A stretch of DNA of 64,000 nucleotides from Thermomonas paludicola. Its GTDB lineage: Bacteria > Pseudomonadota > Gammaproteobacteria > Xanthomonadales > Xanthomonadaceae. A program made the position numbers and the translations under genes. Under the pieces are notes generated by a model that was given only the letters and a program-made list of their open reading frames with translations, made no database searches and was not told where the DNA came from. Shown here piece by piece: positions 44,368-53,280 of the stretch; positions within the stretch are counted from its first letter, which is position 1, and every line of letters starts with the position of its first letter. The stretch is taken from positions 1,054,001 through 1,118,000 of the forward strand of contig NZ_CP093311.1 in the NCBI RefSeq assembly GCF_024498955.1, written 5' to 3'.

Positions 44368-45912
44368 TGAAGGTCCGCGCACAGATCGCGATGGTGCTGA
44401 ACCTGGACAAGTGCATCGGGTGCCATACCTGCTCGATCACCTGCAAGAACGTGTGGACGTCGCGCGAAGGCGTGGAATACGCCTGGTTCAACAACGTCGA
44501 AACCAAGCCCGGCATCGGTTATCCCAAGGAGTGGGAGAACCAGGACAAGTGGAATGGCGGCTGGGTGCGTACCCGTGCCGGCAAGCTGGTGCCGCGCGCT
44601 GGCGGCCGCTGGCGGATGCTGTCCAAGATTTTTGCCAACCCGGACCTGCCGCAGATCGACGACTACTACGAGCCGTTCGACTTCGACTACCAGCACCTGC
44701 ATCAGGCGCCTGATGGCAAGCATCAGCCCACGGCGCGGCCGCGCTCGCTGATCACCGGCGAGCGCATGCAGAAAATCCATTGGGGCCCGAACTGGGAAGA
44801 GATCCTCGGAACCGAGTTCGCCAAGCGCGCCAAGGATCGCAATTTCGACGGGATCCAGAAGGAGATCTACGGCGCCTTCGAAAAGACCTTCATGATGTAC
44901 CTGCCGCGCCTGTGCGAGCACTGCCTGAACCCGGCGTGCGTGTCGGCATGCCCGTCCGGCGCGATCTACAAGCGCGAGGAAGACGGCATCGTGCTGATCG
45001 ACCAGGACAAGTGCCGCGGCTGGCGCATGTGCGTGTCGGCGTGCCCGTACAAGAAGATCTACTACAACTGGAAGAGCGGCAAGTCCGAGAAATGCATCTT
45101 CTGCTATCCGCGCATCGAGATGGGTGAGCCCACCGTGTGTTCGGAAACCTGCGTCGGCCGCATCCGCTACCTCGGCGTGCTGCTGTACGACGCCGATCGC
45201 ATCCAGGAAGCGGCGTCGGTGCCGGCTGAAAAGGATCTGTATCAGGCGCATCTGGACATCTTCCTCGACCCGAATGATCCCAAGGTGATCGAAGCCGCGC
45301 GTGCGGAAGGCATACCCGACAACTGGCTGGAGGCCGCGAAGAATTCGCCGACCTACAAGCTGGCCATCGACTGGAAGCTGGCGCTGCCGCTGCACCCGGA
45401 ATACCGCACCTTGCCGATGGTGTGGTACGTGCCGCCGTTGTCGCCGATCCAGTCGGCCGCCGAGCGTGGTCGCGTGGGCATGAACGGCGCAGCTGCCGGA
45501 CGTCGGGTCGCTGCGCATCCCGGTGCGCTACCTGGCCAACTTGCTCACCGCCGGCGATGAAGCCCCGGTGATCCGCGCGCTGGAGCGGATGATGGCGATG
45601 CGCGCCTGGCGTCGTGCGATGAATGTCGATGGTGTCGAAGATCTGGCGGTGCTCCAGCAAGCCGGGCTGACCGTGGCCCAGGCCGAGGACATGTACCGTT
45701 ACCTCGCCATCGCCAATTACGAAGATCGCTTCGTGATCCCGACGGCGCATCGCGAATACGCCAACGATGCGTTTGGCGAGCGCGGCGGTTGCGGCTTCAC
45801 GTTCGGCAACGGGTGCAGCGGCGACAGCCCGGCCGACCTGTTCAGCCAGCGCAAGACCACGACCTACGCGGTGCATCCGAACCGGCAGGAGAAGTTCGAG
45901 GTGGTCGAATGA
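44367..45912 (+). pseudogene. narH: respiratory nitrate reductase beta subunit, interrupted by a +1 frameshift
   Basis: NarH carries electrons from NarI to NarG through one [3Fe-4S] and three [4Fe-4S] clusters. All four cysteine groups are in the first frame (44367-45560): C16/C19/C22/C26, CEHCLNPACVSACP, CRGWRMCVSACP (Trp replacing a cysteine, as in the 3Fe cluster) and CIFCYPRIEMGEPTVCSETC. After GRVGMNG the frame turns into nonsense and stops. The conserved C-terminus (QLPDVGSLRIPVRYLANLLT ... GGCGFTFGNGC) continues in the next frame from 45490 to 45912. Removing one base within 45486-45489 (GGCG) restores 514 residues, the normal length. This could be a sequencing error, a real mutation or recoding. 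Confidence 0.93.
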
Positions 45913-46592
45913 GCGTGCTCAAGCTCATCGGCGTGCTGCTGGACTACCCGCAGGATGCGCTGTGGCAGCATGGCGATGAACTGCTGGCGGCGGTGGATGG
46001 CCCCGGGCTTCCGCCAGGACGGCGCGCGGCATTCGTGCAGTTCGTGCGCGAACTGCTGGCGTCCGATCCGCTGGACGCGCAGGATCGATGGCTGTCGTTG
46101 TTCGATCGCGGCCGTTCGATGAGCTTGCTGCTGTTCGAACACATCCACGGCGAGTCGCGCGACCGTGGACAGGCCATGGTGGACCTGATCGACGCCTATC
46201 GAAAGAACGGCTACGAACTGGACGCCAAGGAACTGCCGGACTATCTGCCGCTGGTGCTGGAATACCTCAGCCAGCGCCCGCAGGAAGAGGCCCAGGACTG
46301 GTTGCGCCACGTCAGCCATATCGTGGGCCTGCTTGCCGCGCGTGCCGGGCAGCGCGAAAGCCCCTATGCCTTGCTGCTGGAAACCCTGGTCGAGTTTGCC
46401 GACGGCAAGCTTGAACTGGGTGCATTGCGCCAGCGCGCCAGCGAAGAGCCGCGCGACGACACTCCCGAAGTCATGGACCGGCTGTGGGAGGACGAGGCGG
46501 TGCGCTTCGGCAACGAGGCGCCCGACGAAAACTGCGCACCGCCCACCCGCATCCCCGCACGCTCCGCCGACATTCGCCAGGTGCAGTCATGA
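45909..46592 (+). CDS. narJ: nitrate reductase assembly chaperone
   Basis: NarJ binds apo-NarG and promotes cofactor insertion and membrane attachment. The 227-residue helical protein contains the TorD/NarJ-family core: LKLIGVLLDYPQDALW, SLLLFEHIHGESRDRGQAMV and ELPDYLPLVLEYL. ATG 45909 overlaps the narH C-terminal frame stop in ATGA, and its own stop overlaps narI the same way, showing that the second narH frame is the natural gene end. Confidence 0.95.
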   Translation: MSVLKLIGVLLDYPQDALWQHGDELLAAVDGPGLPPGRRAAFVQFVRELLASDPLDAQDRWLSLFDRGRSMSLLLFEHIHGESRDRGQAMVDLIDAYRKNGYELDAKELPDYLPLVLEYLSQRPQEEAQDWLRHVSHIVGLLAARAGQRESPYALLLETLVEFADGKLELGALRQRASEEPRDDTPEVMDRLWEDEAVRFGNEAPDENCAPPTRIPARSADIRQVQS

Positions 46593-47293
46593 ATTACTTC
46601 AATACCTTCGCGTTCCAGATGTATCCGTATATCGCACTGGCGGTGTTTTTCATCGGCAGCTGGGCACGCTTCGACAGGTCGATGTACACCTGGCGCACCG
46701 GTTCCAGCCAGCTGCTGTCCGACAAGGGCATGCGCATCGGCAGCAACCTGTTCCACCTTGGCATCCTTGCGATCCTGGGTGGCCATCTTGTTGGCCTGCT
46801 CACCCCGCATTCGGTGTACGAACCGTTCATCACCGCACCGCAGAAGCAGCTGCTGGCGATGGTGGCGGGTGGCGTATTCGGCGCGGTCTGCCTGATCGGC
46901 ATCGCCATCCTCACCGTGCGCCGGTTGTTCAACCCGCGCGTGCGCGCCACCGGCACCACCGGCGATACCGTGATCCTGCTGATGCTGTTCGCACAGCTGC
47001 TGCTGGGCCTGTACACCATCGTGCAATCCACCCACCACATGGATGGCGGCGTGATGATGGCGCTGGCCGAATGGGCGCAGCACATCGTGACCTTCCGTGG
47101 CGGCGCGGCCGATTTCATCGGTGACGTGAGCTGGGTGTACAAGGCGCACATCCTGCTTGGCATGACCCTGTTCCTGGTGGCGCCGTTCACCCGCCTGGTG
47201 CACGTGTGGAGCATCCCGGTCAGCTATCTGTGGCGGCCCTATCAGGTCGTTCGCCGCCGTCAGCAGACGCTGCGCTACGGGCCGAGGGCGTAA
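46589..47293 (+). CDS. narI: respiratory nitrate reductase gamma subunit (cytochrome b)
   Basis: The 234-residue membrane subunit has five transmembrane helices and oxidises quinol, anchoring NarGH. The four histidines binding the two haems b are H56, H66, H187 and H205, identical in number to E. coli. It starts MNYFNTFAFQMYPYIALAVF, without a cleaved signal. The ATG overlaps narJ by 4 bp. It lies 3 bp before the parvulin gene. Confidence 0.97.
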   Translation: MNYFNTFAFQMYPYIALAVFFIGSWARFDRSMYTWRTGSSQLLSDKGMRIGSNLFHLGILAILGGHLVGLLTPHSVYEPFITAPQKQLLAMVAGGVFGAVCLIGIAILTVRRLFNPRVRATGTTGDTVILLMLFAQLLLGLYTIVQSTHHMDGGVMMALAEWAQHIVTFRGGAADFIGDVSWVYKAHILLGMTLFLVAPFTRLVHVWSIPVSYLWRPYQVVRRRQQTLRYGPRA

Positions 47294-47296
47294 GCA

Positions 47297-48205
47297 ATGA
47301 GCGAGAGCAAGCCGCGCCTGCGCGAGTTGCCGATCACCGTCATCGATAGCGGCAGGACGGTGGCGGAAGAAGCGCATGCCCATCAGCATGACCATGCCGA
47401 AGATGGTCCGCGCACGCTGGGGCAGGCGGCGCCTGCGTACCTGTACGTGGGCGATACCGCGATCAGCGAAGCCGAAATCGCCCGCGAGATGCAGTTCCAT
47501 CGCGCCATGAAACCCGCGCAGTCGCGCGCCGACGCCGCGCGTGCGCTGGTCGTGCGCCAGCTGCTGCAGCGCGAGGTTGCGCGGCTGGGCTTGCTGGACG
47601 AGGTGCAGGCCCAGGAGGGCGAGCCTGCCGAAGAAGCCTGCATTCGCCTGTTGCTGGAGCGCGAGGTTGAAAACCGCGTGCCCAGCGAAGAGGACTGCCG
47701 GCGTTACTTTGAACAGAACAGCGAACGCTTCCATGCGCCGGACCGGATCAAGCTGCGGCATATCCTGCTGGGCGCCGCGGTGGATGATGTCAATGGGCGC
47801 TTCAGTGCGCGCACGCAGGCAGAGAAGCTGATCGCCGAGTTGAAGGAACAGCCGCACCTGTTCGCCGACTTCGTGGCGCGTCATTCCGATTGCCCGTCGA
47901 AGAGCGATGGCGGCGACCTCGGTTGGCTTGAACGCGGGCAGACCACGCCCGAATTCGATCGTCAGGTATTCCGCCTGCGCCAGGGCATGGCGGCATTCCC
48001 GGTGGAGTCCCGCTGGGGCTATCACGTGGTCTGCGTGGATGTGATCGAAGCAGGCGAGGAACTTGCGTTTGATCAAGTCCGGCAGCGGATTTCCGACTAT
48101 CTTGAACTGCAGGTTCGACAGCGCGAACTTCAGCAATACCTGTTGGGTTTGCAGGAACGCTACGAGGTTCGCGGGCTGGACGCCATAGAGGCCGAGGCCG
48201 CCTGA
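47297..48205 (+). CDS. PpiC-type (parvulin) peptidyl-prolyl isomerase
   Basis: The 302-residue protein has an N-terminal linker with an HAHQHDHAED cluster, a helical SurA/NifM-like region (about residues 55-150) and a parvulin domain (about 150-260) with KLRHILL, FADFVARHSDCPSKSDGGDLGWLERGQ and WGYHVVCV. No signal peptide is present, so it is probably cytoplasmic. Similar genes follow narI in other denitrifiers, suggesting a folding role for the nitrate reductase; that is inference from position. It is coupled closely to narI (3 bp). Confidence 0.9.
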   Translation: MSESKPRLRELPITVIDSGRTVAEEAHAHQHDHAEDGPRTLGQAAPAYLYVGDTAISEAEIAREMQFHRAMKPAQSRADAARALVVRQLLQREVARLGLLDEVQAQEGEPAEEACIRLLLEREVENRVPSEEDCRRYFEQNSERFHAPDRIKLRHILLGAAVDDVNGRFSARTQAEKLIAELKEQPHLFADFVARHSDCPSKSDGGDLGWLERGQTTPEFDRQVFRLRQGMAAFPVESRWGYHVVCVDVIEAGEELAFDQVRQRISDYLELQVRQRELQQYLLGLQERYEVRGLDAIEAEAA

Positions 48206-48261
48206 TACCACCGGGCGTGCTTGCGGCAAAAGGTTTCCCAACCTCAACTGGAAGCACGTCC

Positions 48262-49578
48262 ATGCAGGACATTTCGCAAATCAGCCCCGCCCGCCAACAG
48301 CGCGCGCTGTGGCTCAGCACGTTCGCCTTCACTACCTGCTTTGCGGTGTGGATGATCTTTTCGATCATCGGCATCCAGATCAAGAAGGACCTGGGGCTCA
48401 ACGACACCGAGTTCGGGTTGTTGATCGCCACTCCCGTCCTGAGTGGCTCGGTGCTGCGCATTTTCCTTGGCGTCTGGGCCGACCAGCTGGGTGGTCGCAA
48501 AGTGCTCACCGCGGTGATGCTGGCCGGTGCCGCCGCTACCTGGATGCTCACCCACGCCAGCACTTATCCGCAGTTCCTGCTCGCCGCATTGGGCGTGGGT
48601 ATCGCAGGGAGTTCGTTCTCGGTCGGCGTGGCCTACGTCTCCAAGTGGTTCCCGGCGGAGAAGCAGGGAACCGCGCTGGGCATCTTCGGCGCCGGCAATA
48701 TCGGCTCGGCGGTGACCAAGCTGCTGGCGCCGATGGTGATGGTGGCGGCAGGCTGGATCATGGTCGCCAAGGTCTGGGCGGTGGGCCTGGCGGTGGTGGC
48801 GATCCTGTATTACCTGTTCTCGCAGGAAGACCCCTCGCTGGAGCAGCGCCGCAAGGCAGGCGTCAAGCCGATGCCTTTCGCCGAGCAAATGGCGCCGCTG
48901 AAGAACCTGCAAGTGTGGCGCTTCGCGCTGTACTACTTCTTCGTGTTCGGCGGATTTGTCTCGCTGGCCCTGTGGCTGCCCCGCTATCTGATCGGCGCCT
49001 ACGGCATGGATGTGGCGCATGCCGGTGCGCTGGCCGCCGCGTATTCCATCCCGGCCAGCCTGTTCCGGGTGGTGGGTGGCTGGATGTCGGACAAACTCGG
49101 CGCGCGCACCGTGATGTATTGGACCTTCGGGGTGTCGGCGATCTGCACGTTCCTGCTCGCCTATCCGGACACGCAATACATCGTCAAGGGCATCAACGGC
49201 GACATCACCTTCCACCTGGCCATCGGCGTGGTGCCGTTCACCGTGCTGGTGTTCGTGCTGGGCTTCTTCATGTCGCTGGGCAAGGCTGCGGTGTACAAGC
49301 ACATCCCGGTGTACTACCCGGACTATGTCGGCTCGGTGGGTGGCGTGGTCGGCATGATCGGCGGGCTTGGCGGCTTCATCCTGCCGATCGCGTTCGGTGC
49401 GCTCAATGACCTCACCGGGGTCTGGACCAGCTGCTTCATGTTGCTGTTCGTGGTGGTGGCCAGCGCGTTGGCGTGGATGCACTTTGCCATCCGCCGCATG
49501 GAACGCCGCCACTTCCCGCAGATCGGTCGTGAAACCGACCTGCCCGAAATCATCGACGCGCAAGGCAAGGCCGGCTGA
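48262..49578 (+). CDS. narK: nitrate/nitrite transporter (NarK1-like MFS)
   Basis: The 438-residue MFS permease has 12 transmembrane segments and the two nitrate signatures: GIAGSSFSVGVAYVSKWFPAEKQGTALGIFGAGNIGSAVT and, in the second half, GFFMSLGKAAVYKHIPVYYPDYVGSVGGVVGMIGGLGGF. It is shorter than and clearly different from the first narK (39111), and resembles the NarK1/NasA group thought to take up nitrate with protons. ATG 48262 is preceded by GGAAGC; 56 bp separate it from the parvulin gene. Confidence 0.9.
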   Translation: MQDISQISPARQQRALWLSTFAFTTCFAVWMIFSIIGIQIKKDLGLNDTEFGLLIATPVLSGSVLRIFLGVWADQLGGRKVLTAVMLAGAAATWMLTHASTYPQFLLAALGVGIAGSSFSVGVAYVSKWFPAEKQGTALGIFGAGNIGSAVTKLLAPMVMVAAGWIMVAKVWAVGLAVVAILYYLFSQEDPSLEQRRKAGVKPMPFAEQMAPLKNLQVWRFALYYFFVFGGFVSLALWLPRYLIGAYGMDVAHAGALAAAYSIPASLFRVVGGWMSDKLGARTVMYWTFGVSAICTFLLAYPDTQYIVKGINGDITFHLAIGVVPFTVLVFVLGFFMSLGKAAVYKHIPVYYPDYVGSVGGVVGMIGGLGGFILPIAFGALNDLTGVWTSCFMLLFVVVASALAWMHFAIRRMERRHFPQIGRETDLPEIIDAQGKAG

Positions 49579-49640
49579 CCGCGCGCGTTCGGCACGGATG
49601 GCGTGGTGTAACCTGCCACGCCATCCGCAACCGATGTCCC

Positions 49641-50447
49641 ATGGCCAGTGCCGGAGCCTCCGTGCTGCAACCGTTGATCGATCTGCGCGGCGCGGGCACC
49701 AGCCTGACCCCGCAACGCGCGCGCCTGCTGCAGGCGCTGGATGCCCACGGCTCGATCAGCGCGGCTGCGCGTGCAGTGGGCATGAGCTACAAGGGGGCGT
49801 GGGATGCGATTTCCGCGCTCAACGAATTTGCAGGAGAGCCGCTGGTCACCGCCGAAGCCGGCGGCAGTGGCGGCGGCGGCGCGCGCCTGACCGATATGGG
49901 CAGGCGCGTGCTGGCCTTCCACGATGCGCTGACTGCGCTGCAGAACCGGCTGCTGTCGGGTCACGGCGGGACCGGGCGTGTTGAAAATATCGATGACCTG
50001 CTGAGGAGGCTCGGCAACCTGATGCTCAGAACCAGCGCGCGCAACCAGTTCGAAGGCACCGTGCAGGCGATCCAGCGCGGCGCGGTGAACAGCGAGGTGG
50101 TGCTTGATCTCGATGGCGGCGACCAGCTGGTCGCCATCATCACCAACCGCAGCGTCGATGACCTCGGCCTGCGCGAGGGCGGCAGCGCGATCGCGCTGGT
50201 CAAGTCCTCGTTCGTGGTGCTGGGCGAACCCGGCGTGCGCACCAGCGCGCGCAATGCGCTGGCCGGCACCGTGCTGTCCTGCCGGGAGGGCGCGGTCAAT
50301 GCCGAAGTGGAATTGCAGCTGGCGGGCGGCAGGCGGCTGGTGGCCACCGTCACCAATGAAAGCGCGAAGGAACTCGGCATCCGCGAAGGCGTGCCGATGC
50401 TGGCGCTGGTCAAGTCCTCGCACGTGATCCTGGCGGTGGCGGTGTAA
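49641..50447 (+). CDS. modE: molybdate-responsive transcriptional regulator
   Basis: The 268-residue protein has the ModE layout. The N-terminal winged helix (about residues 22-100) contains LLQALDAHGSISAAARAVGMSYKGAWDAI. Two tandem molybdate-binding TOBE/Mop repeats follow, starting LRTSARNQFEGTVQAIQRG and VRTSARNALAGTVLSCREG, each ending in A-L-V-K-S-S. With molybdate bound, ModE usually represses uptake genes and can activate moa and nitrate reductase genes. A matching operator lies at 53204-53229. A bidirectional hairpin follows the stop. Confidence 0.95.
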   Translation: MASAGASVLQPLIDLRGAGTSLTPQRARLLQALDAHGSISAAARAVGMSYKGAWDAISALNEFAGEPLVTAEAGGSGGGGARLTDMGRRVLAFHDALTALQNRLLSGHGGTGRVENIDDLLRRLGNLMLRTSARNQFEGTVQAIQRGAVNSEVVLDLDGGDQLVAIITNRSVDDLGLREGGSAIALVKSSFVVLGEPGVRTSARNALAGTVLSCREGAVNAEVELQLAGGRRLVATVTNESAKELGIREGVPMLALVKSSHVILAVAV

Positions 50448-50480
50448 GCGCTCCCGCCGGCACGTGTCCGGCGGGAGCGC
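50448..50480. terminator. bidirectional terminator between modE and the TonB receptor
   Basis: GCGCTCCCGCCGG-N7-CCGGCGGGAGCGC is a perfect 13-bp stem that starts directly after the modE stop and ends 9 bp before the stop of the convergent receptor gene. Confidence 0.8.
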
Positions 50481-50489
50481 GGTGCGGCA

Positions 50490-52508
50490 TCAGAACCGGT
50501 AGCTGACGTTGGCGAACCAGCTGCGGCCAGGCATCGGGTAGCCTTCCGCCAGTTCGTACCATTTGTCGCCGAGGTTGCGTCCGCCGGCTTCGATGTCGAG
50601 GCCGTCCAGCGGCGACCACACCAGCTTCGCACTGAACGTGGCATAGCCGCCCAGCCGCAGGAAGCCGCCCCGGTTGCCGGGGCCGGCGTAGGTGACGATG
50701 CGGCCTTGCTCCGCTTCCGCCGTGACCAGCGCCTTCCACTGTGGCGAGAACGTCCACTGCGCATGTGCGAACAGGCGCTGGCGCGGGCTGTTGGTCAGCG
50801 GCACGGCGGGATTGCCGAGGTTGTCGCGATCCAGCCACGTATAGGCCATGCCTGCCTGTCCGCGTCCGCCGATGTCCTGCTGCAGCGACAGCTCGACGCC
50901 GCGGCTGCGCGCCTTGCCGATGTTCTGCGCCTGGTTGCACACCGTGCTGCCGCACTGGTTGGACGGCACGATGGCGTCCTGGATCAGGTCGTTGATGCGG
51001 CTTTGGAACAGCGCGGCTTCCGCCTGTGCGCCGGCCCACGGCTGCCCGCGCCAACCCAGTTCGAAGTGACGCGCGAACTCCGGTTTCAGGTCCGGGTTCG
51101 GCAGCGCGCTGCCCATGCGCGCCGAGTAGCGGTCCTTGATGGTGGGGAAGCGGGTCTTGTGCGAATAGCTGCCGAACAGCTGGCCGTAGTCGCCGAGATC
51201 ACGGCTCAGTTCCACCAATGCGTTGTTGGCGGTGGTGGAGCCGGTGGGCCAGAAGTACACCTCCTTGGCGTCACGTTTCTCGTGGCTGGCGCCGATGCGC
51301 AGGTTGTAGCCCTGGTCCAACGCGATGCTGTCTTCCACCGCGATGGCCGTGGTGACGTCGCGGTAATCCTTGGCGGGCGATTTCGGGTTGGTGTCGCGGT
51401 GGCGGTCGTCCTTGTAGTGCAGCGCCACGTGCAGGTCGTGGTTGGCGAACTGCGTGCTGGCCAGTTCCACGCTCGCGCCGCGGGTCTTGTCGGAATACAC
51501 GCTGGGGAAGCTGGTGTTGAGCAACTGGGTGCCGTAGGTCTTGTCGGTGTAGGCCTCCAGCCCGTTGCTGTAGCGGTCTTCATAGGCCCGCAATTTCAGT
51601 GCGTGGGCATCGTTCAGGCCGATATTGCCGATGAAGTACAGGCTTTCCTTGTCCCACCACGGCCAGCGCCAGTAGCGGATGCCGCTGGTGGATTTGCCGG
51701 TATAGGCCGGGTTGCCCTTCTCGCCTTCCTGCTTCACGTAGCCGATGGCGAATTCGCTGCGTACGCTGGGCTCGAAACCGATCTTGATCGAGGCGCGGCG
51801 GTCGTTGCGGTCGGCGTTTTCGCGCTCGTCGCCGGTATCGGTCGGCTTGGCCTTGTAGTCCTTGAACCCGTCCGGCAGCGGGAAGCTGTCGGCATCCAGC
51901 CACGACAACCCCGCCTGCAGGTACCACATGCCGTGGCGCATGCCGAGGTTGGCGGCCGCCTTGCGCTCGCCGCCGCTGCCGGCACCGATGCGGATGTCGC
52001 CTTCCAGGGCTTGCGTCGGCCGGCGCGAAATCAGGTTGATCGCGCCGCCCAGCGTGTTCGGCCCGTACAGCAGCGAGGCCGCGCCCTTTGCGACGCGAAT
52101 TTCCGCAAGGTCGAAGGTGGTGAAGCGACCGAAGTCGATGTAGCCGTCGTAGGGCACGTACTGCGGGATGCCGTCCAGGAACACCGGCACCTGGCGCGGA
52201 TCGAAGCCGCGCACGTACACCATCGACTCGTTGCGGCTGTTGTGGGACAGCGCCACGCCGGGCGCGATGGCGACGGCCTCGCCCACGGTTTCGCGGTTGA
52301 GTTGATCCAGCTGTTCGCGGGTGATGGCGGATTCGCCGGTGGGAGGCGGTGTGTCCTGCTTGCCCTGCACCACCACGCGGCCGAGTTCGAAGGGCTTGCC
52401 GCTCTTGTCGGCGGCGTCTTCGGCATGGGCGGTGGCAAGGCCGGCAAGGCCAAGGAGCAGGGCGGCGGACAGCGCGCGACGGCGCAGGAGCGTGGAAGTG
52501 GAGTGCAT
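50490..52508 (-). CDS. TonB-dependent outer membrane receptor, possible molybdate/metal-chelate importer
   Basis: The 672-residue protein has a signal peptide (ALSAALLLGLAGLATAHAED). The plug domain (about residues 60-165) contains AITREQLDQL, VYVRGFDPRQVPVFLDGIP and LLYGPNTLGGAINLISRRP. A 22-strand-type barrel follows and ends in aromatic SYRF. Such receptors import scarce ligands with TonB energy. The ligand is unknown; the location between modE and a ModE-type operator unit, and near modABC, suggests a molybdate or tungstate chelate. It is 132 bp downstream of, and in line with, the molybdopterin-fold protein gene, and probably shares its promoter. Confidence 0.88.
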   Translation of the reverse strand: MHSTSTLLRRRALSAALLLGLAGLATAHAEDAADKSGKPFELGRVVVQGKQDTPPPTGESAITREQLDQLNRETVGEAVAIAPGVALSHNSRNESMVYVRGFDPRQVPVFLDGIPQYVPYDGYIDFGRFTTFDLAEIRVAKGAASLLYGPNTLGGAINLISRRPTQALEGDIRIGAGSGGERKAAANLGMRHGMWYLQAGLSWLDADSFPLPDGFKDYKAKPTDTGDERENADRNDRRASIKIGFEPSVRSEFAIGYVKQEGEKGNPAYTGKSTSGIRYWRWPWWDKESLYFIGNIGLNDAHALKLRAYEDRYSNGLEAYTDKTYGTQLLNTSFPSVYSDKTRGASVELASTQFANHDLHVALHYKDDRHRDTNPKSPAKDYRDVTTAIAVEDSIALDQGYNLRIGASHEKRDAKEVYFWPTGSTTANNALVELSRDLGDYGQLFGSYSHKTRFPTIKDRYSARMGSALPNPDLKPEFARHFELGWRGQPWAGAQAEAALFQSRINDLIQDAIVPSNQCGSTVCNQAQNIGKARSRGVELSLQQDIGGRGQAGMAYTWLDRDNLGNPAVPLTNSPRQRLFAHAQWTFSPQWKALVTAEAEQGRIVTYAGPGNRGGFLRLGGYATFSAKLVWSPLDGLDIEAGGRNLGDKWYELAEGYPMPGRSWFANVSYRF

Positions 52509-52640
52509 GGGCGTTGCTCGATGTGGAAGAAGGGCACGCCGCGCCGTTGCCGCCGTCCGCGCGTTCGGGAGGGCAGGGCTGTGGGTTTGCCGGCGTGGGG
52601 AATCGGGTGCGGGACGATGCGCATCACCCCGCGCGGAGCG

Positions 52641-53195
52641 TCACTGCATGCGCACGACTTCGATGCTGCTCAGCCAGCGCACGTGGCGCGGGCCGGTTTT
52701 GGTGTCTTGCCCGGAGATCAGCAGCAGTTGGCCTTCGCGCGCGTCCAGCGGCTTGCCGTCCTTCTCCCAGGCCACCAGCACGTCCCTGCCGATCGAGGTG
52801 TTGTACAGCTCATTCCAGGAGAAGGTGACCGCATAGCCGTCGGTGGCGCGCGCCACGACCACCATGCGACGGCCGTCCTTGTGGCCATCGAGGTTCAGGC
52901 CAACGGAATCGAGAACGTCGGTCAGCCGCGCTCCACGGAAATTGGCGACCTTGCCGACGGTGGCGCCCGAGGCGCACACCACATCCATCGGGCCGCTGTT
53001 GCGTGCGGTCAACTTCTTCAGTGTGGCGACGTCGAACAGGCGCGGCGCTTTCACGGCGCCACTGATGCGAACGTCGACGCTGGGCGTGAACGCACGGGTG
53101 GGCTGCGCGGTCTTGTTTGCCGGGATGGCGGGGTTGGTGGCGCCGAGGTTGCCGGTGGCCAGCAGCGCACCCAGCAGGAAGTGATGGAGTTTCAT
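52641..53195 (-). CDS. exported protein with sulfite-oxidase-like molybdopterin-binding fold
   Basis: The 184-residue protein has an N-terminal signal (MKLHHFLLGALLATG...). A truncated oxidoreductase molybdopterin-binding domain follows: VRISGAVKAPRLFDVATLKK, VVCASGATVGKVANFRGARLTDVLDSVGL with the cysteine at the position that binds Mo in full-length enzymes, and a C-terminal SGQDTKTGPRHVRWLSSIEV. It may be a cofactor protein or only a relative of the fold. ATG 53195 has AAGGA upstream. The promoter carries an FNR-type box and a ModE-type operator. Confidence 0.75.
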   Translation of the reverse strand: MKLHHFLLGALLATGNLGATNPAIPANKTAQPTRAFTPSVDVRISGAVKAPRLFDVATLKKLTARNSGPMDVVCASGATVGKVANFRGARLTDVLDSVGLNLDGHKDGRRMVVVARATDGYAVTFSWNELYNTSIGRDVLVAWEKDGKPLDAREGQLLLISGQDTKTGPRHVRWLSSIEVVRMQ

Positions 53196-53203
53196 GGGAT
53201 CCT

Positions 53204-53229
53204 TCGATATGTAGTTATGTATATAGCGA
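53204..53229. promoter_or_regulatory. ModE-type operator
   Basis: TCGATATGTA-N6-TATATAGCGA is an inverted repeat (8 of 10 arm positions pair) with the arm sequence and 6-bp spacing of known ModE sites (TCGnTATATA-N6-TATATAnCGA). It overlaps the transcription start predicted for the downstream minus-strand gene, so molybdate-bound ModE would repress. Confidence 0.8.
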
Positions 53230-53262
53230 AGAAAAGGATAACGATCACGGCGGCGTGCGGAT

Positions 53263-53276
53263 TTGATTTGAGTCAA
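53263..53276 (-). promoter_or_regulatory. FNR/DNR-type box upstream of the molybdopterin-fold protein gene
   Basis: TTGATTTGAGTCAA on the plus strand (TTGAC-N4-ATCAA read on the minus strand) is centred 41.5 bp before about 53228. That is the start expected from the minus-strand -10 TATCCT (53240-53235). It touches the 3' end of the convergently read TehA-like gene by a few bases upstream of its stop. Confidence 0.65.
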
Positions 53277-53280
53277 TCGA

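Noticed and set aside
40555..44382. A 1275-codon open frame antisense to the whole of narG
   Set aside because: It mirrors narG codon by codon, has no domain signature, and is expected in high-GC genes where stop codons are rare on the opposite strand. narG itself has every known ligand residue.
45523..45912. The C-terminal narH piece as an independent gene
   Set aside because: It lacks its own ribosome site and is the exact continuation of NarH in another frame; the junction is explained by one extra base.
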